Part shown: piece after piece, positions 52,455 to 62,036 of the stretch
Layout: each line of letters begins with the position of its first letter
How positions within the stretch are numbered: the first letter of the stretch is position 1
Assembly: GCA_049324575.1 (NCBI GenBank)
Contig: JBMONI010000016.1
Location: 1-64,000, forward strand
Direction of reading: 5' to 3'
Length of the DNA stretch: 64,000 nt
From: JBMONI01 sp049324575
GTDB lineage: Bacteria > Omnitrophota > Omnitrophia > Omnitrophales > Aquincolibacteriaceae
Translations under genes and position numbers: made by a program
Notes under the pieces: model-generated
Database searches by the model: none
Seen by the model: the letters and a program-made list of their open reading frames with translations, nothing else
Told to the model about the DNA's origin: nothing

Positions 52455-53324
52455 TCAGCAGGCGGGCGGCAAACGCGCGTTCAAAAGCGCGAGGGCCAGG
52501 TCAATGAAATCTTTTAGAAGAAGGCTTTCCCCCCGGATATTCGGCTCGAGTTTGAGTTCTGAGAAAATTATCGCGAGTTTTTCACGGCTGAGCCCCGTGC
52601 GCGCATCTTCCGCAAGGAGTTTCAGAAAGGTCTTTCGCCGGTGGCTGAACGCGACCTGGATGACATGAAAAAGGAATTCTTCGTCGATCTTTGCCGGGAA
52701 TGCGATCTTGGGATGAAAGCTGAGTTCCACGACCGCGGAATCGACCTCAGGCTTGGGGGTAAAACACGCGGGAGAAACATCGAAGAGGTGGCGCACCGCG
52801 GCGGCGTAGCGGACCCCGAGCGTCAAGCGTCCGTAATCCTTGCTGCCCGGCATCGCAAGCAGGCGGTCCGCGACCTCTTTTTGCATCATGAGAATGGCGC
52901 GCGAAAAGTACCGGCGGAATTCGAGGACCCGGAAAAGGAGCGGCGCCGTAATATAATAAGGAAGATTGCTCATCACGACCCAGCTTCCTTTGTCCTTTTC
53001 GGGGATCCACTTCGACGGATCGAATTCGAGAAAATCCTCATGAAAGATCCGGAATTTTTTCCGAAAATCCCCCGCCAATTCGCCTTCCAGCACGCGTACG
53101 AACCGCTCGTCCTTCTCGACCGCCAGGACTTGATGGCCGTTCTCCAGGATCCATTGCGTCAGCGCCCCGAGCCCGGGGCCGATCTCGAGCACCTTCTCGG
53201 AAGGCTGAAGCAAGGCCGCCGCCACGATCTTGCGCTGAACGTTCGGATCGATCAGAAGATGCTGGCCCGAGGCCCCGCGGACCGAAAAACCGTATTTTTT
53301 GAGGAGGGCGATCTGGGTTTCCAT
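52455..53324 (-). CDS. rsmA: 16S rRNA (adenine1518-N6/adenine1519-N6) dimethyltransferase
   Basis: Methylates the two adjacent adenines of helix 45. The 289-residue protein has the SAM motif VLEIGPGLGALTQ and the catalytic NLPYYI motif, with a C-terminal helical domain. The start is the ATG at 53324, giving METQIALLKKYGFSV; the longer frame overlaps pdxA. No good Shine-Dalgarno is seen, and it lies 7 bases after pdxA, so coupling is likely. Confidence 0.95.
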   Translation of the reverse strand: METQIALLKKYGFSVRGASGQHLLIDPNVQRKIVAAALLQPSEKVLEIGPGLGALTQWILENGHQVLAVEKDERFVRVLEGELAGDFRKKFRIFHEDFLEFDPSKWIPEKDKGSWVVMSNLPYYITAPLLFRVLEFRRYFSRAILMMQKEVADRLLAMPGSKDYGRLTLGVRYAAAVRHLFDVSPACFTPKPEVDSAVVELSFHPKIAFPAKIDEEFLFHVIQVAFSHRRKTFLKLLAEDARTGLSREKLAIIFSELKLEPNIRGESLLLKDFIDLALALLNARLPPAC

Positions 53325-53331
53325 AAGGCCG

Positions 53332-54345
53332 TCAGGCGGCGGCGAATTTTGCGGCCAGCCCGACGGCCGCCACCATGGAGCCCGCATCCGCCCGGTGGCG
53401 ATAGGCGATATCGAAGGCCGTCCCGTGGTCCGGAGAAGTCCGGACAAAAGGAAGCCCGAGCGTCACATTCACACCTTCGCGGAAATGGACCATTTTGAAA
53501 GGGGCCAGGGCCTGATCATGGTACATGGCGATCAGGGCATCATAGCGCCCTTGGTAGGCTTCGTAAAAAAGTTGGTCGGCGGAGTACGGCCCTGAAACTT
53601 TCCATCCTTGGCGCCGGGCCCAGCGCACGGCAGGAACGATCACCTGGTCTTCCTCGGTCCCCGTTTCGCGGCCGTGTGGATTCAACGCGCAAACCCCGAT
53701 CCGCGGGTTTCGCAGACGCATTTTCTTTTGGAGGAAGTCGTGCGTAAGGCGGATCTTGGATTCCACCAACGCGGGCTTCAAAAGACCCGCGACTTTCCGG
53801 AGAGGTTCGTGGATCGTGGCCAGGGTCACTTTCAAGCGGCTTGCGACGAACATCATCGCCACCGAGCGCGCGCAAACGGCCTTGGCCAGGAATTCCGTAT
53901 GCCCGGTGAAACCGGGGTCCAAAAGCCGCATGGCTGTTTTGCTCACGGGAGCGGTGACAAGTGCCCCGGCGCCTCCCTCACGCAAGATCTCGACCGCTTG
54001 TCCGAGCGCCGCCATCGCATACGCGGCATTCCTTTTCGAAACCCGCCCGGGATCCCAGCCCAAGCCGCGGCTGAAATCCTTTTTCCCATAAAGGGCCCGC
54101 GCCCTTGGTGTGATATCGAGGAAGTAAAGACCGCCTCTCCCGGCCCCGGCCTTAGGGAGAAGGTCCGTTTTTGAGACCCGAAATCGCGCGCGGCACTTTT
54201 TGCAGACGGCCTCCAGCATGCGAAGTCCGCCGATCAGGACGGCCGTCGCCTGCCGGGACCTTCCCGCCGCAACAGCGCGGAGAGCGATCTCCGGACCGAT
54301 CCCTCCAGGATCTCCCAGCGTGATAAGCACTATGGGTTTTTTCAT
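53332..54345 (-). CDS. pdxA: 4-hydroxythreonine-4-phosphate dehydrogenase
   Basis: PLP synthesis (DXP-dependent route). The 337-residue protein begins VLITLGDPGGIGPEIALRA and has the metal-binding segment VSKTAMR and FTGHTEFLA near residue 148. A later GLNPHG-like motif ALNPHGRETG is present, as is the MYHDQALAPFK block with the His ligand. It follows surA by 12 bases and precedes rsmA by 7, the classic surA-pdxA-rsmA order. Confidence 0.95.
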   Translation of the reverse strand: MKKPIVLITLGDPGGIGPEIALRAVAAGRSRQATAVLIGGLRMLEAVCKKCRARFRVSKTDLLPKAGAGRGGLYFLDITPRARALYGKKDFSRGLGWDPGRVSKRNAAYAMAALGQAVEILREGGAGALVTAPVSKTAMRLLDPGFTGHTEFLAKAVCARSVAMMFVASRLKVTLATIHEPLRKVAGLLKPALVESKIRLTHDFLQKKMRLRNPRIGVCALNPHGRETGTEEDQVIVPAVRWARRQGWKVSGPYSADQLFYEAYQGRYDALIAMYHDQALAPFKMVHFREGVNVTLGLPFVRTSPDHGTAFDIAYRHRADAGSMVAAVGLAAKFAAA

Positions 54346-54357
54346 CAGGGACTCGTG

Positions 54358-55326
54358 TCAGCGGACGGAGATATACGCTTTACGCTTCAGGCCTTCCATC
54401 CACTCCTTGAAACGCTCTTCGTATTTTTTCCGGAAAAGGACCCCGTAGATCGCATCCCGGGCCTCTTCCAGTGTAGGTGTTTTGCCCGTTTTTTTCTCTT
54501 CGAGCCGGAACAGATGGTACCCCATCGAGGTTTCGATGATCTCGGAGGTCTCGCCGTTTTTCATCGTAAAAATGACCTCATCGATCGCGGGGATCATATC
54601 GCCGCGCGTGATCCATTCGCCCGCGCCCGCTTTGTGATCCTGCCGGTCTTCAGAGAACTTCGAAGCCGCCTCCTTGAAATCGCGCCCCTTCATGATCTCG
54701 GCGCGAAGGTTCTGGATGATCTTCCAGGCTTCTTCATCCTTGAGACCCTGCTCACGGGCTTCATCGCTTTTTTTGATCGTCAGGGAAAGGACGCGGACTT
54801 TCTCTTTTTCAGAAAACTCTTCTGGATGGTCTTTGAAATAAGCTTCGATCTCCAGCGGAGAGACCACGATCTTGGACCGGATCTCCATATCGTGTAGTTT
54901 CTGGACCATTTCTTTCCGCTCCACGCGCTCCCGGAGCGCGCGCAAGGTCATTCCCTGTTCTTCCATGGCCTTTTCCATCGCGGCGCGGCCGCCGAAATGC
55001 GTCTCGAACTCCCGGATTCCTTTTTCGATCTCGGTCTCATCGACTTGCATTTTCCGGGCCAAGGCCTCCTGATAGACCAGCCGGTCCTCGATCAACTGAT
55101 TTAAAAGCTTCAGCCGGATCTCAGCGAGTTTTTGGTAAAGGGTATCCCCGTGGTATTCGGCACGCAATTCTTCGTAGAGAGGCCGAAGGACCGTATCGAG
55201 TTCGCTCTGGAGGATGATCTCGTCATTGACAACGGCGACAACGCGGTCAAGGAGCTGCTGCTCGGCCCTTAGAACCGGTGAAAACACCGTCAAAACAAGG
55301 AAAATGGGGATGATCGCCTTCTTCAT
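54358..55326 (-). CDS. surA: SurA-like periplasmic peptidyl-prolyl isomerase
   Basis: Chaperone for outer-membrane proteins. The 322-residue protein starts at the ATG at 55326 (AAGGA 7 bases upstream), giving a signal peptide MKKAIIPIFLVLTVFSPVLR. An N-terminal SurA helical domain (about 22-165, VVAVVNDEIILQSELD) precedes one parvulin domain (about 180-285). E. coli SurA has two parvulin domains, so this is the single-domain form. It has the order surA-pdxA-rsmA downstream. Confidence 0.88.
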   Translation of the reverse strand: MKKAIIPIFLVLTVFSPVLRAEQQLLDRVVAVVNDEIILQSELDTVLRPLYEELRAEYHGDTLYQKLAEIRLKLLNQLIEDRLVYQEALARKMQVDETEIEKGIREFETHFGGRAAMEKAMEEQGMTLRALRERVERKEMVQKLHDMEIRSKIVVSPLEIEAYFKDHPEEFSEKEKVRVLSLTIKKSDEAREQGLKDEEAWKIIQNLRAEIMKGRDFKEAASKFSEDRQDHKAGAGEWITRGDMIPAIDEVIFTMKNGETSEIIETSMGYHLFRLEEKKTGKTPTLEEARDAIYGVLFRKKYEERFKEWMEGLKRKAYISVR

Positions 55327-55380
55327 AAGGCCATCCTTATAGCACAACTCCCCTTCAACTTCAATCATCGGGTCGGGAAC

Positions 55381-57279
55381 CTATTCATCCTTTTTTTCTT
55401 TCATCTCGTCGATGGTTTCGCGGAGCATGCGGCAGTAGAGATCGAAGCCGACGGCGTGGATGAACCCGCTTTGCTCGTGCCCGAGCAGATTTCCCGCCCC
55501 GCGGATCTCGAGGTCTTCGAGAGCAAGCTTGAAACCCGATCCCAGGTCCGTGAATTTCTCGATCGCCGCCAGACGCTTCTCGGCGTCCCGGGAAAGTACC
55601 GTATCCGGAGGCACAAAAAAATAGGCAGAGGCCTGGCGCTTTTCGCGGAACCGCCCGACGCGACCCCGGAGCTGATACAGGTCCGCAAGCCCGAAATTGT
55701 CCGCGCGGTTGATGAGAATGGTGTTCACGTTCGGAATATCGATCCCCGATTCGATAATATTGGTCGAAATCAGGCAGTCGAGCCTGCGTTCGAGAAAATC
55801 CGCCATCACTGCTTCGAGGGCCGGCGCCGGCATTTGCCCGTGGACGACCCCGAAACGCGCCTCGGGGACGAGTTCCTTCAAATGACGAAAGATCTTTTCG
55901 ATCGACTGGACCCGGTTATGGACGAAATAAGCCTGTCCGCCTCTCGCCATTTCCTTGCGAAGAGCTTCCGCGACCACGCGGTCCTGATAAGGCATGACAA
56001 AGGTCTCGATCGGCAAACGGTTCTTCGGAGGCGTCTGGATCACCGACATATCGCGCGTCCCCATGAGCGACATGTAAAGGGTCCTCGGGATCGGGGTTGC
56101 TGTCAAGGTCAGCACATCGACCTCGGCGCGCAGGCCTTTAAGCTTCTCCTTGTGCCGGACCCCGAAGCGCTGTTCCTCGTCGATGATCACGAGGCCGAGG
56201 TCCCGAAACGCCATGTCGGAAGAAAGCAGGCGGTGCGTTCCGATCACGACGTCCGTCGCGCCGGATCGGACCGATGCGGCAACATTCTTTTGTTCGCGCG
56301 CGGTCCGAAAACGCGATAGGACCTCCACGGTCACCGGAAAACGCTGGACCCGCTGCCTGAAAACAAGATAGTGCTGTTCGGCAAGGACCGTGGTCGGCAC
56401 AAGGACCGCCACCTGTTTTCCGGCCAAGACCGCCTTGAACGCCGCCCGGAGCGCGACCTCCGTTTTCCCGTATCCGACATCTCCGCAAAGCAAGCGGTCC
56501 ATCGCTCGTTCGGATTCCATGTCGCGCTTCACTTCGGCGATCGCTTTCACCTGATCCGGTGTTTCTTCGAAAAGAAAATCCGACTCGAAATCCTTTTGCC
56601 AGGGAAGGTCGCCCGGGAAACGGTACCCCTTGCCGATCTGGCGTTTGGCCTGGATCTCGAGAAGATCGCGTGCGACATGGCGAACCGCCCGGCGCGTCCT
56701 CTCCTTGGCCCGTTCCCAATCCCGGGTATGCAGACGCGTTAGCTTGGGCGCGTGGCCTTCTCCCCCGATATAACGCTCGACCGGCTCCCTGAGATCGAGA
56801 TACAGGATCTCCTTATCTGCATATTCGATCGCCATCGTCCGCTGGCGTCGCCCCTGGATCCCGATCATTTTCGTGCCGAGAAAACGCCCGATCCCGTATT
56901 GGAGATGGACCACGATATCTCCGGGGGACAGATCCTCGAAACCGGTGAGGGATTCATAATTCTCGAAGCGCTCGCGAAGCTGTTTCGCTTTTTTCTCGAA
57001 ATGTTCGGTGACCGGAAGCAGAACGATTTCCTCGAACTGCGCCAGGGTTTTCCCGTCGATCGGAGAGAAATCCCGGATCGTTTCGATCCGTTCCGCCGCA
57101 AACTCCACCCGGACCGGGGCCCGGTAGGTCACCGGATAAATGTCGAAAAGGTTGCCGCGGAAAGCGTATTCGCCCGGCCCGGAGACGATATCCCGTTTTC
57201 GGTAATTCAATTGCTCGAGCAGGGCTGAGAATTCCTGCCTGGGGATCTCCTGGCCTTGGCGGAGGATAGTCGGTCTCAT
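55381..57279 (-). CDS. mfd: Miniature Mfd: transcription-repair coupling factor without UvrB-like and autoinhibitory ends
   Basis: The 632-residue protein keeps the part of Mfd that follows domain 2. It has a short remnant of domain 1b ([14 protein letters not shown], 37-50), the RNA-polymerase-interacting domain ([19 protein letters not shown], about 115-133) and the RecG-like translocase. The motor has Walker [38 protein letters not shown] and the region [13 protein letters not shown]. The UvrA-binding N-terminal module (usually about 300 residues) and the C-terminal domain of about 150 are missing. A TAA stop stands 7 codons before the ATG, and only about 100 bases separate it from the next gene, so the 5' part is not nearby. 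GAGGAT lies about 12 bases before the ATG. Confidence 0.88.
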   Translation of the reverse strand: MRPTILRQGQEIPRQEFSALLEQLNYRKRDIVSGPGEYAFRGNLFDIYPVTYRAPVRVEFAAERIETIRDFSPIDGKTLAQFEEIVLLPVTEHFEKKAKQLRERFENYESLTGFEDLSPGDIVVHLQYGIGRFLGTKMIGIQGRRQRTMAIEYADKEILYLDLREPVERYIGGEGHAPKLTRLHTRDWERAKERTRRAVRHVARDLLEIQAKRQIGKGYRFPGDLPWQKDFESDFLFEETPDQVKAIAEVKRDMESERAMDRLLCGDVGYGKTEVALRAAFKAVLAGKQVAVLVPTTVLAEQHYLVFRQRVQRFPVTVEVLSRFRTAREQKNVAASVRSGATDVVIGTHRLLSSDMAFRDLGLVIIDEEQRFGVRHKEKLKGLRAEVDVLTLTATPIPRTLYMSLMGTRDMSVIQTPPKNRLPIETFVMPYQDRVVAEALRKEMARGGQAYFVHNRVQSIEKIFRHLKELVPEARFGVVHGQMPAPALEAVMADFLERRLDCLISTNIIESGIDIPNVNTILINRADNFGLADLYQLRGRVGRFREKRQASAYFFVPPDTVLSRDAEKRLAAIEKFTDLGSGFKLALEDLEIRGAGNLLGHEQSGFIHAVGFDLYCRMLRETIDEMKEKKDE

Positions 57280-57381
57280 TTGGGAAAGTCGATCCTCTTA
57301 AAGTTGATGAAAACCCTCCGGTCTTGCCGAACAGCTCATTTTAACGGAAAGAAGAAGAGGCGGGAAGGATCCCCGAAAGAA

Positions 57382-58545
57382 TTATTTCAGCCAGGCCGCG
57401 ATCCGTCGCACGGCCTCTTCGAGGTTCTTTTCGGAAGCCGCAAAGCTCATGCGGATATGATGATCCGCGCCGAAAGGCTGCCCGGGGACTACCGCGACAT
57501 GGCCTTCGGCCAAAAGTTTTTCGGTAAAAACGAGGGAATCCATGCCGGTCTTGACGATCCCCACGAACATGTAGAACGCCCCTTGCGGCTTGAACGGCTC
57601 AAGCTTCGGAATTCCGCAAAGCGCGGAGTAAAAATCGTTACGGCGTTTTTCGAACGCCGCACACATCCGGGCCGCATCCGCATCCCCTTTGTCAAGCGCG
57701 ACGACCCCGCCCGGCTGGGCGAATGAAACCGGATTGGAGGTCGAGTGGCTCTGCATGCTCCCGGCCGCTTCGGCCATCGCTCCCGTCGGATAAGCGGCAT
57801 AACCCAGCCGCCACCCGGTCATCGAGTAGGCTTTGCTGTGACCGTTCACGAGGATCGTCCTTGCCGCGATCCCGGGATCCAGTTGGGCGATCGAGACGTG
57901 TTTTTTTCCGTCATAGATAAGTTTTTCATAGATCTCGTCGCTCAGGATCACGCAATCCGGATATTCCTTGAGCACAGCGATGAGCGCCTCGAGTTCCCCG
58001 CGGTCATAGACCGCCCCGGTCGGATTCGACGGCGAGTTAAGGATGAACATTTTGGTCTTTTTAGAAATATATTTTTTGAGGAGCGCGGGCGTCACTTTGA
58101 AACAGGTCTTTTCATCCGTGGGGATCCGAACGGATTTCCCGCCGACCATGGAGACCATTTCGGGATAGCTGAGCCAATAAGGCGCCGGGATAAGGACCTC
58201 GTCGCCGTCATTGACGAGGATGAAAAGCGAATTGAAAATGGAATGCTTCGCGCCGGAGCTGACGATGATCTGGTTCGGTTTGAATTTCAGCTTCTGATCG
58301 CGCTCGAATTTCGCGCAGATGCTCTTGCGAAGCTCGAGGGTTCCTTCCGCCGGTGTGTATTTGGTGACCCCGGACTGGAGTGCCTGAATGGCTGCCTGTT
58401 TGATGAAATCCGGCGTATCAAAATCCGGCTCACCGGCTCCCAGCGAGATCACATCCACGCCCTGGGCCTTCAATTCTTTGGCTTTGGCGGCGATGGCGAG
58501 AGTCTTCGAAGGCGATACCGAAAGCACTCTTCTGGAAAGCTGCAT
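57382..58545 (-). CDS. Class I aminotransferase, aspartate aminotransferase-like
   Basis: Fold-type I PLP enzyme of 387 residues. The LGAGEPDFDTPDFI start and the S-G-A-K-H-S-I-F-N block are the 1-beta AspC type. The NSPSNPTGAVYDR segment and the PLP-lysine motif NGHSKAYSMTGWRLGYA follow. The likely reaction is aspartate plus 2-oxoglutarate to oxaloacetate plus glutamate. Other amino donors are possible in this family. It lies 18 bases after rplQ. Confidence 0.88.
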   Translation of the reverse strand: MQLSRRVLSVSPSKTLAIAAKAKELKAQGVDVISLGAGEPDFDTPDFIKQAAIQALQSGVTKYTPAEGTLELRKSICAKFERDQKLKFKPNQIIVSSGAKHSIFNSLFILVNDGDEVLIPAPYWLSYPEMVSMVGGKSVRIPTDEKTCFKVTPALLKKYISKKTKMFILNSPSNPTGAVYDRGELEALIAVLKEYPDCVILSDEIYEKLIYDGKKHVSIAQLDPGIAARTILVNGHSKAYSMTGWRLGYAAYPTGAMAEAAGSMQSHSTSNPVSFAQPGGVVALDKGDADAARMCAAFEKRRNDFYSALCGIPKLEPFKPQGAFYMFVGIVKTGMDSLVFTEKLLAEGHVAVVPGQPFGADHHIRMSFAASEKNLEEAVRRIAAWLK

Positions 58546-58563
58546 TCCCGGGACCCTGAAGTT

Positions 58564-59145
58564 TTAGTCGGAGCCTTTAAGGAACTTCCTCAGCGTCGAC
58601 AAAAATCCGCCTTTTTTCTCGGATTCGGCCTTCCCGGCCTCTTTCTTTGAATCGGCTTCTTTTGAATCCTTGTCGGCCTTTTTCGCTTTTTCTTTCTTAT
58701 CCGCCGGCTCATGCCCCCGCTCCGGAGTTTTTTCCGCAGGAGCCTGCTTCTTCTCTTTTTTCGCCTTTTTCGGCTTGGCGACGACCTCGAACTGGGCCGT
58801 GAAAGACAACAGTCCCATGTCGCTCCCGTCCCCCGGACGCGCAGGCAGGCGCAGCACACGGGTATAACCGCCTTGCCGATCCTTGAAGAGCGGAGCGATC
58901 TCGGTCATGATCCTGCGCGCGATCTCATCGCTAGCAAGACGTGAAGCGAGTAAACGGCGCGCATGAAGCCCGCCGCGCTTCGCCAGGGTGATCATCCGGT
59001 CGGCAAAAGCACCCGCTTCCCGCGCCCGGGCATAGGTCGTTCGAATCTTCTTCTTCAAGACCAATGCGCGCACAAGATTCCTCAGAAGCGCGGTACGGTG
59101 CGCGGTGCGGACCCCTAATTTTCTGCGTAGCCTACGGTGTCTCAT
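58564..59145 (-). CDS. rplQ: 50S ribosomal protein L17 with K/E-rich tail
   Basis: The L17 core (about 1-120) begins MRHRRLRRKLG and has the HRTALLRNLVRAL segment. A tail of about 65 residues made of Lys, Glu, Ala and Asp follows, ending GGFLSTLRKFLKGSD. Typical L17 is about 120-130 residues. The start at 59145 is set by AAGGA 6 bases upstream; the longer frame overlaps rpoA. Confidence 0.94.
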   Translation of the reverse strand: MRHRRLRRKLGVRTAHRTALLRNLVRALVLKKKIRTTYARAREAGAFADRMITLAKRGGLHARRLLASRLASDEIARRIMTEIAPLFKDRQGGYTRVLRLPARPGDGSDMGLLSFTAQFEVVAKPKKAKKEKKQAPAEKTPERGHEPADKKEKAKKADKDSKEADSKKEAGKAESEKKGGFLSTLRKFLKGSD

Positions 59146-59155
59146 GTTCGATCCT

Positions 59156-60169
59156 TCAGGAAGCGGCCGTGACCGGTTTGACCGCCGCCGTCCCTTTGCC
59201 GAGCCTTTCCTCAACGTTCATCCCCAGGGTCAGGTTCATCCCGGTCAGGATGGCCTGGATCTCGGCCAGGGATTTCTTACCGAAATTCTTGTACTTCAGC
59301 ATCTGTTGTTCGGTCTTCTGGATGAGGTCACCGATCGTTTTGATATGGGCAGCCTCAAGGCAATTGGCGCTCCGGACCGAGAGTTCAAGCTCGCTGATCG
59401 GCTTGTTCACAAGCTCTTTGAACGCTTCATCCTGCTGCTCTTCCTCTTCTTCCTCCTCTTCCGGAAGCTCGCCGTAATTGACGAAGATATCGAGATGCCG
59501 CTGGAGGATGTTCGAAGCGTAAAGCATGGCTTCTTCCGGGCCCATGGCTCCGTTCGTCCAGACCTCGAGGATCAAGCGGTCATAGTCGGTGATCTGACCG
59601 ACGCGCGTATCCTCGACCGCAAAATTGACTTTGAGTACCGGCGAAAAAATGGAGTCGACCGGGATCACTCCGATCACGGCATCCTCTTTCTTATTGCGTT
59701 CAGCGGCCACATAACCCCGCCCGCGGCCGACCTCGAGCTCCATATGGAAATGGATCTCTTTGGTCAGATGACAGATCACGAGATCCGGATTGACGATCTC
59801 AACCGTCTCGTCGGCCTGGATGTCCGAAGCCTTGACGAGTCCGGACTTCTTCACGTCGATCACCATCTGTTTGGCTCCACGCCCATGATACCGCAGGACC
59901 AGGTTCTTGATATTAAGGACGATCTGCACGCCGTCCTCTTTCACGCCATCCAGGGTGGAGAACTCATGCAGCATGCCGTCGATCTTCACGCTCGTGACCG
60001 CGGCCCCATCGATCGAGGAAATAAGAACACGCCTGAGCGAGTTGCCGATCGTCGTCCCGTATCCCCGCTCGAACGGTTCCGCGATAAATTTGCCGTAATT
60101 GGGCTTCAGTGTTTCTTTGTCCACTTCCAGCCTTTTCGGCATTTCAAATGTTTTCCAACGAATACCCAT
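59156..60169 (-). CDS. rpoA: DNA-directed RNA polymerase alpha subunit
   Basis: The 337-residue protein has the N-terminal dimer domain (about 1-230, EPFERGYGTTIGNSLRRVLISS) and a C-terminal domain (about 255-325) with the helix-hairpin-helix. A run of Glu joins the two (ELPEEEEEEEEQQD). It lies 10 bases before rplQ and 37 bases after rpsD, the standard order. Confidence 0.97.
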   Translation of the reverse strand: MGIRWKTFEMPKRLEVDKETLKPNYGKFIAEPFERGYGTTIGNSLRRVLISSIDGAAVTSVKIDGMLHEFSTLDGVKEDGVQIVLNIKNLVLRYHGRGAKQMVIDVKKSGLVKASDIQADETVEIVNPDLVICHLTKEIHFHMELEVGRGRGYVAAERNKKEDAVIGVIPVDSIFSPVLKVNFAVEDTRVGQITDYDRLILEVWTNGAMGPEEAMLYASNILQRHLDIFVNYGELPEEEEEEEEQQDEAFKELVNKPISELELSVRSANCLEAAHIKTIGDLIQKTEQQMLKYKNFGKKSLAEIQAILTGMNLTLGMNVEERLGKGTAAVKPVTAAS

Positions 60170-60206
60170 GGTGGTCGTCCTCCTTAAGAGATCTGACTGA
60201 TAAAGA

Positions 60207-60830
60207 TTATTTTGAGTACAATTCCACGATCATCGATTCTTCGACCGGCAGCGCCGCATCCGCTTTCGTCGGGAGCCGGAGCACGGTCGCTTTGTAAGAG
60301 GCCCGGTCCAGCGCAAGCCATTCCGGCAGCGGAAGGTCCTCATGAAGCTCGAGCTTTGTTTTCAAACGGTTCAAAAGAGCCTCTTTCGGCCTGGGTTCGA
60401 TCACATCGCCGACCTTTACCAGGTAAGACGGGATGTTCACCGGTTTTCCGTTCACACGAAAATGCCCGTGATTGACCATCTGCCGCGCTTCCCTGCGCGT
60501 TTGTGCGAACAGCAGGCGGTAGATCACATTATCCAGGCGGGTCTCGAGCAGCTGGATCAGGTTCTCTCCGGTCACGCCTTTTTTCCGGACCGCCTTATGA
60601 AAAAAAACGCGGAACTGGCGTTCGAGCATGCCGTAGATGCGTTTCATTTTCTGTTTCTCGCGCAGCTGGACGCCATAATCGGAAAGCTTCTTGCGCATCA
60701 TCCCGTGCTGCCCCGGCGCTTTTTCGAGACGCTTGGCCACTTTGTCATCACTCCGGCGGCTTCCTTTCAGAAAAAGATTGACACCCTCCCGGCGCGACAA
60801 ACGAACGGCTGGACCGCGGTACCTTGCCAT
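60207..60830 (-). CDS. rpsD: 30S ribosomal protein S4
   Basis: The 207-residue protein begins MARYRGPAVRLSRREG, has the QHGMMRKKLSDYGVQLREKQ segment and an S4 RNA-binding domain (LETRLDNVIYRLLFAQTRREAR). It has no N-terminal zinc-ligand Cys set. The start at 60830 is set by homology. It lies 2 bases after rpsK. Confidence 0.97.
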   Translation of the reverse strand: MARYRGPAVRLSRREGVNLFLKGSRRSDDKVAKRLEKAPGQHGMMRKKLSDYGVQLREKQKMKRIYGMLERQFRVFFHKAVRKKGVTGENLIQLLETRLDNVIYRLLFAQTRREARQMVNHGHFRVNGKPVNIPSYLVKVGDVIEPRPKEALLNRLKTKLELHEDLPLPEWLALDRASYKATVLRLPTKADAALPVEESMIVELYSK

Positions 60831-60832
60831 AA

Positions 60833-61207
60833 TCAGACTCTCCTTTTCTTCGGAGGCCGGCATCCGTTATGAGGAATGGGGGTGATATCAATGATCGAAC
60901 TGATTCTCAAACCGGCGGCTTGCAACGCGCGCACGGCCGATTCACGCCCCGAACCCGGCCCCTTGATATAAACTTCGACTTCTTTCATCCCGTATTCGAT
61001 CGCTTTTGCAGCGGCTTTCTCCGAAGCGACCTGCGCGGCAAACGGCGTCGACTTTTTCGACCCTTTGAAACCGGCAGCACCGGAGGACGACCAGCAAACT
61101 GCATTCCCCTGCGCATCCGTGATCGTAATGATCGTGTTATTAAAACTGGCGTTCACGTGCACGACGCCCTTCGTGATATGCTGCAATTTTTTCTTCTTTT
61201 TGGACAT
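60833..61207 (-). CDS. rpsK: 30S ribosomal protein S11
   Basis: The 124-residue protein has [21 protein letters not shown], the [17 protein letters not shown] segment and [18 protein letters not shown], ending in [18 protein letters not shown]. All are S11 signatures. Confidence 0.98.
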   Translation of the reverse strand: MSKKKKKLQHITKGVVHVNASFNNTIITITDAQGNAVCWSSSGAAGFKGSKKSTPFAAQVASEKAAAKAIEYGMKEVEVYIKGPGSGRESAVRALQAAGLRISSIIDITPIPHNGCRPPKKRRV

Positions 61208-61229
61208 AAATTCGTTACTCTCCTCGGGT

Positions 61230-61616
61230 TTATTTCGGCGAAGGCGCTTTCTTGTTCAGCCCGCCGACGACTTTCCTCGGGCCCTTGCGGGTCCGGGCAT
61301 TCGTATGGGTCCTTTGCCCGCGAACCGGCAGCCCCTTGATGTGGCGCTGTCCCCGGTAGCAGCGGATATCCATATAGCGGCGGATATTCTGCTGGACCTC
61401 TCGGCGCAGATCCCCTTCCGCCTTGTAATTCCTCTGGATCTCCTCGTTGATAAGAGAGACCTCTTTCTCGGTCAGGTCTTTGGCCCTTTTCTCCGGGGCG
61501 ATCCCGACGCTCTTCAAGACCTTCTGGGAGGTCGCAAGGCCGATCCCGTAAATATAGGTCAGCGCAGTCTCGATCCTTTTCTCTCTCGGAACGTCCACTC
61601 CTAGAATTCGCGGCAT
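61230..61616 (-). CDS. rpsM: 30S ribosomal protein S13
   Basis: The 128-residue protein has the helix-turn-helix [19 protein letters not shown] and the signature [25 protein letters not shown] (central part), with a Lys-rich tail. It lies 44 bases after rpmJ. Confidence 0.98.
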   Translation of the reverse strand: MPRILGVDVPREKRIETALTYIYGIGLATSQKVLKSVGIAPEKRAKDLTEKEVSLINEEIQRNYKAEGDLRREVQQNIRRYMDIRCYRGQRHIKGLPVRGQRTHTNARTRKGPRKVVGGLNKKAPSPK

Positions 61617-61660
61617 AGCTTAAGCTCCTTTATAGGGTCGTCATCGTCGCGGCGGAGGCC

Positions 61661-61777
61661 TCACCCCTGCCGCTGCTTGTGCTTGGGATTGCTCTTACAA
61701 ATCACGTACACAGTCCCTTTGCGACGGACGATCCTGCAATCTTCACAGATACGTTTAACAGAACTTCTGACTTTCAT
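61661..61777 (-). CDS. rpmJ: 50S ribosomal protein L36, zinc-binding type
   Basis: A 38-residue frame begins [20 protein letters not shown] and ends NPKHKQRQG. Cys11, Cys14, Cys27 and His33 form the C-x2-C-x12-C-x5-H zinc site. It lies between infA (12 bases) and rpsM, the conserved place. It was found by reading the strand directly because it is very short. Confidence 0.97.
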   Translation of the reverse strand: MKVRSSVKRICEDCRIVRRKGTVYVICKSNPKHKQRQG

Positions 61778-61789
61778 GAGAACACCTCG

Positions 61790-62008
61790 TTACTTGACCC
61801 GATAAGTGATACGCCCACGCGTCAGGTCATACGGCGAAAGTTCCAGCTTGACGCGATCCCCCGGCAGGATCCGGATATAATGCATTCGCATTTTCCCGGA
61901 TACATGCGCAAGGATCTTATGACCGTTCTCGAGCACGACACGGAACATCGCGTTCGGAAGCGGCTCCACGACAATTCCTTCGACTTCAACAGCGTCCTGT
62001 TTGGGCAT
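61790..62008 (-). CDS. infA: Translation initiation factor IF-1
   Basis: The 72-residue S1/OB-fold protein begins [20 protein letters not shown] and has the [20 protein letters not shown] and [16 protein letters not shown] blocks. It lies 28 bases after map. Confidence 0.97.
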   Translation of the reverse strand: MPKQDAVEVEGIVVEPLPNAMFRVVLENGHKILAHVSGKMRMHYIRILPGDRVKLELSPYDLTRGRITYRVK

Positions 62009-62036
62009 AAAATTTCTCTTATAAGTTCGTTTTAGT

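Noticed and set aside
57280..57381. Possibility that the missing Mfd N terminus continues upstream in another frame
   Set aside because: Only about 100 bases separate it from the aminotransferase gene, a stop is in frame just upstream, and the other frames show no Mfd-like sequence.
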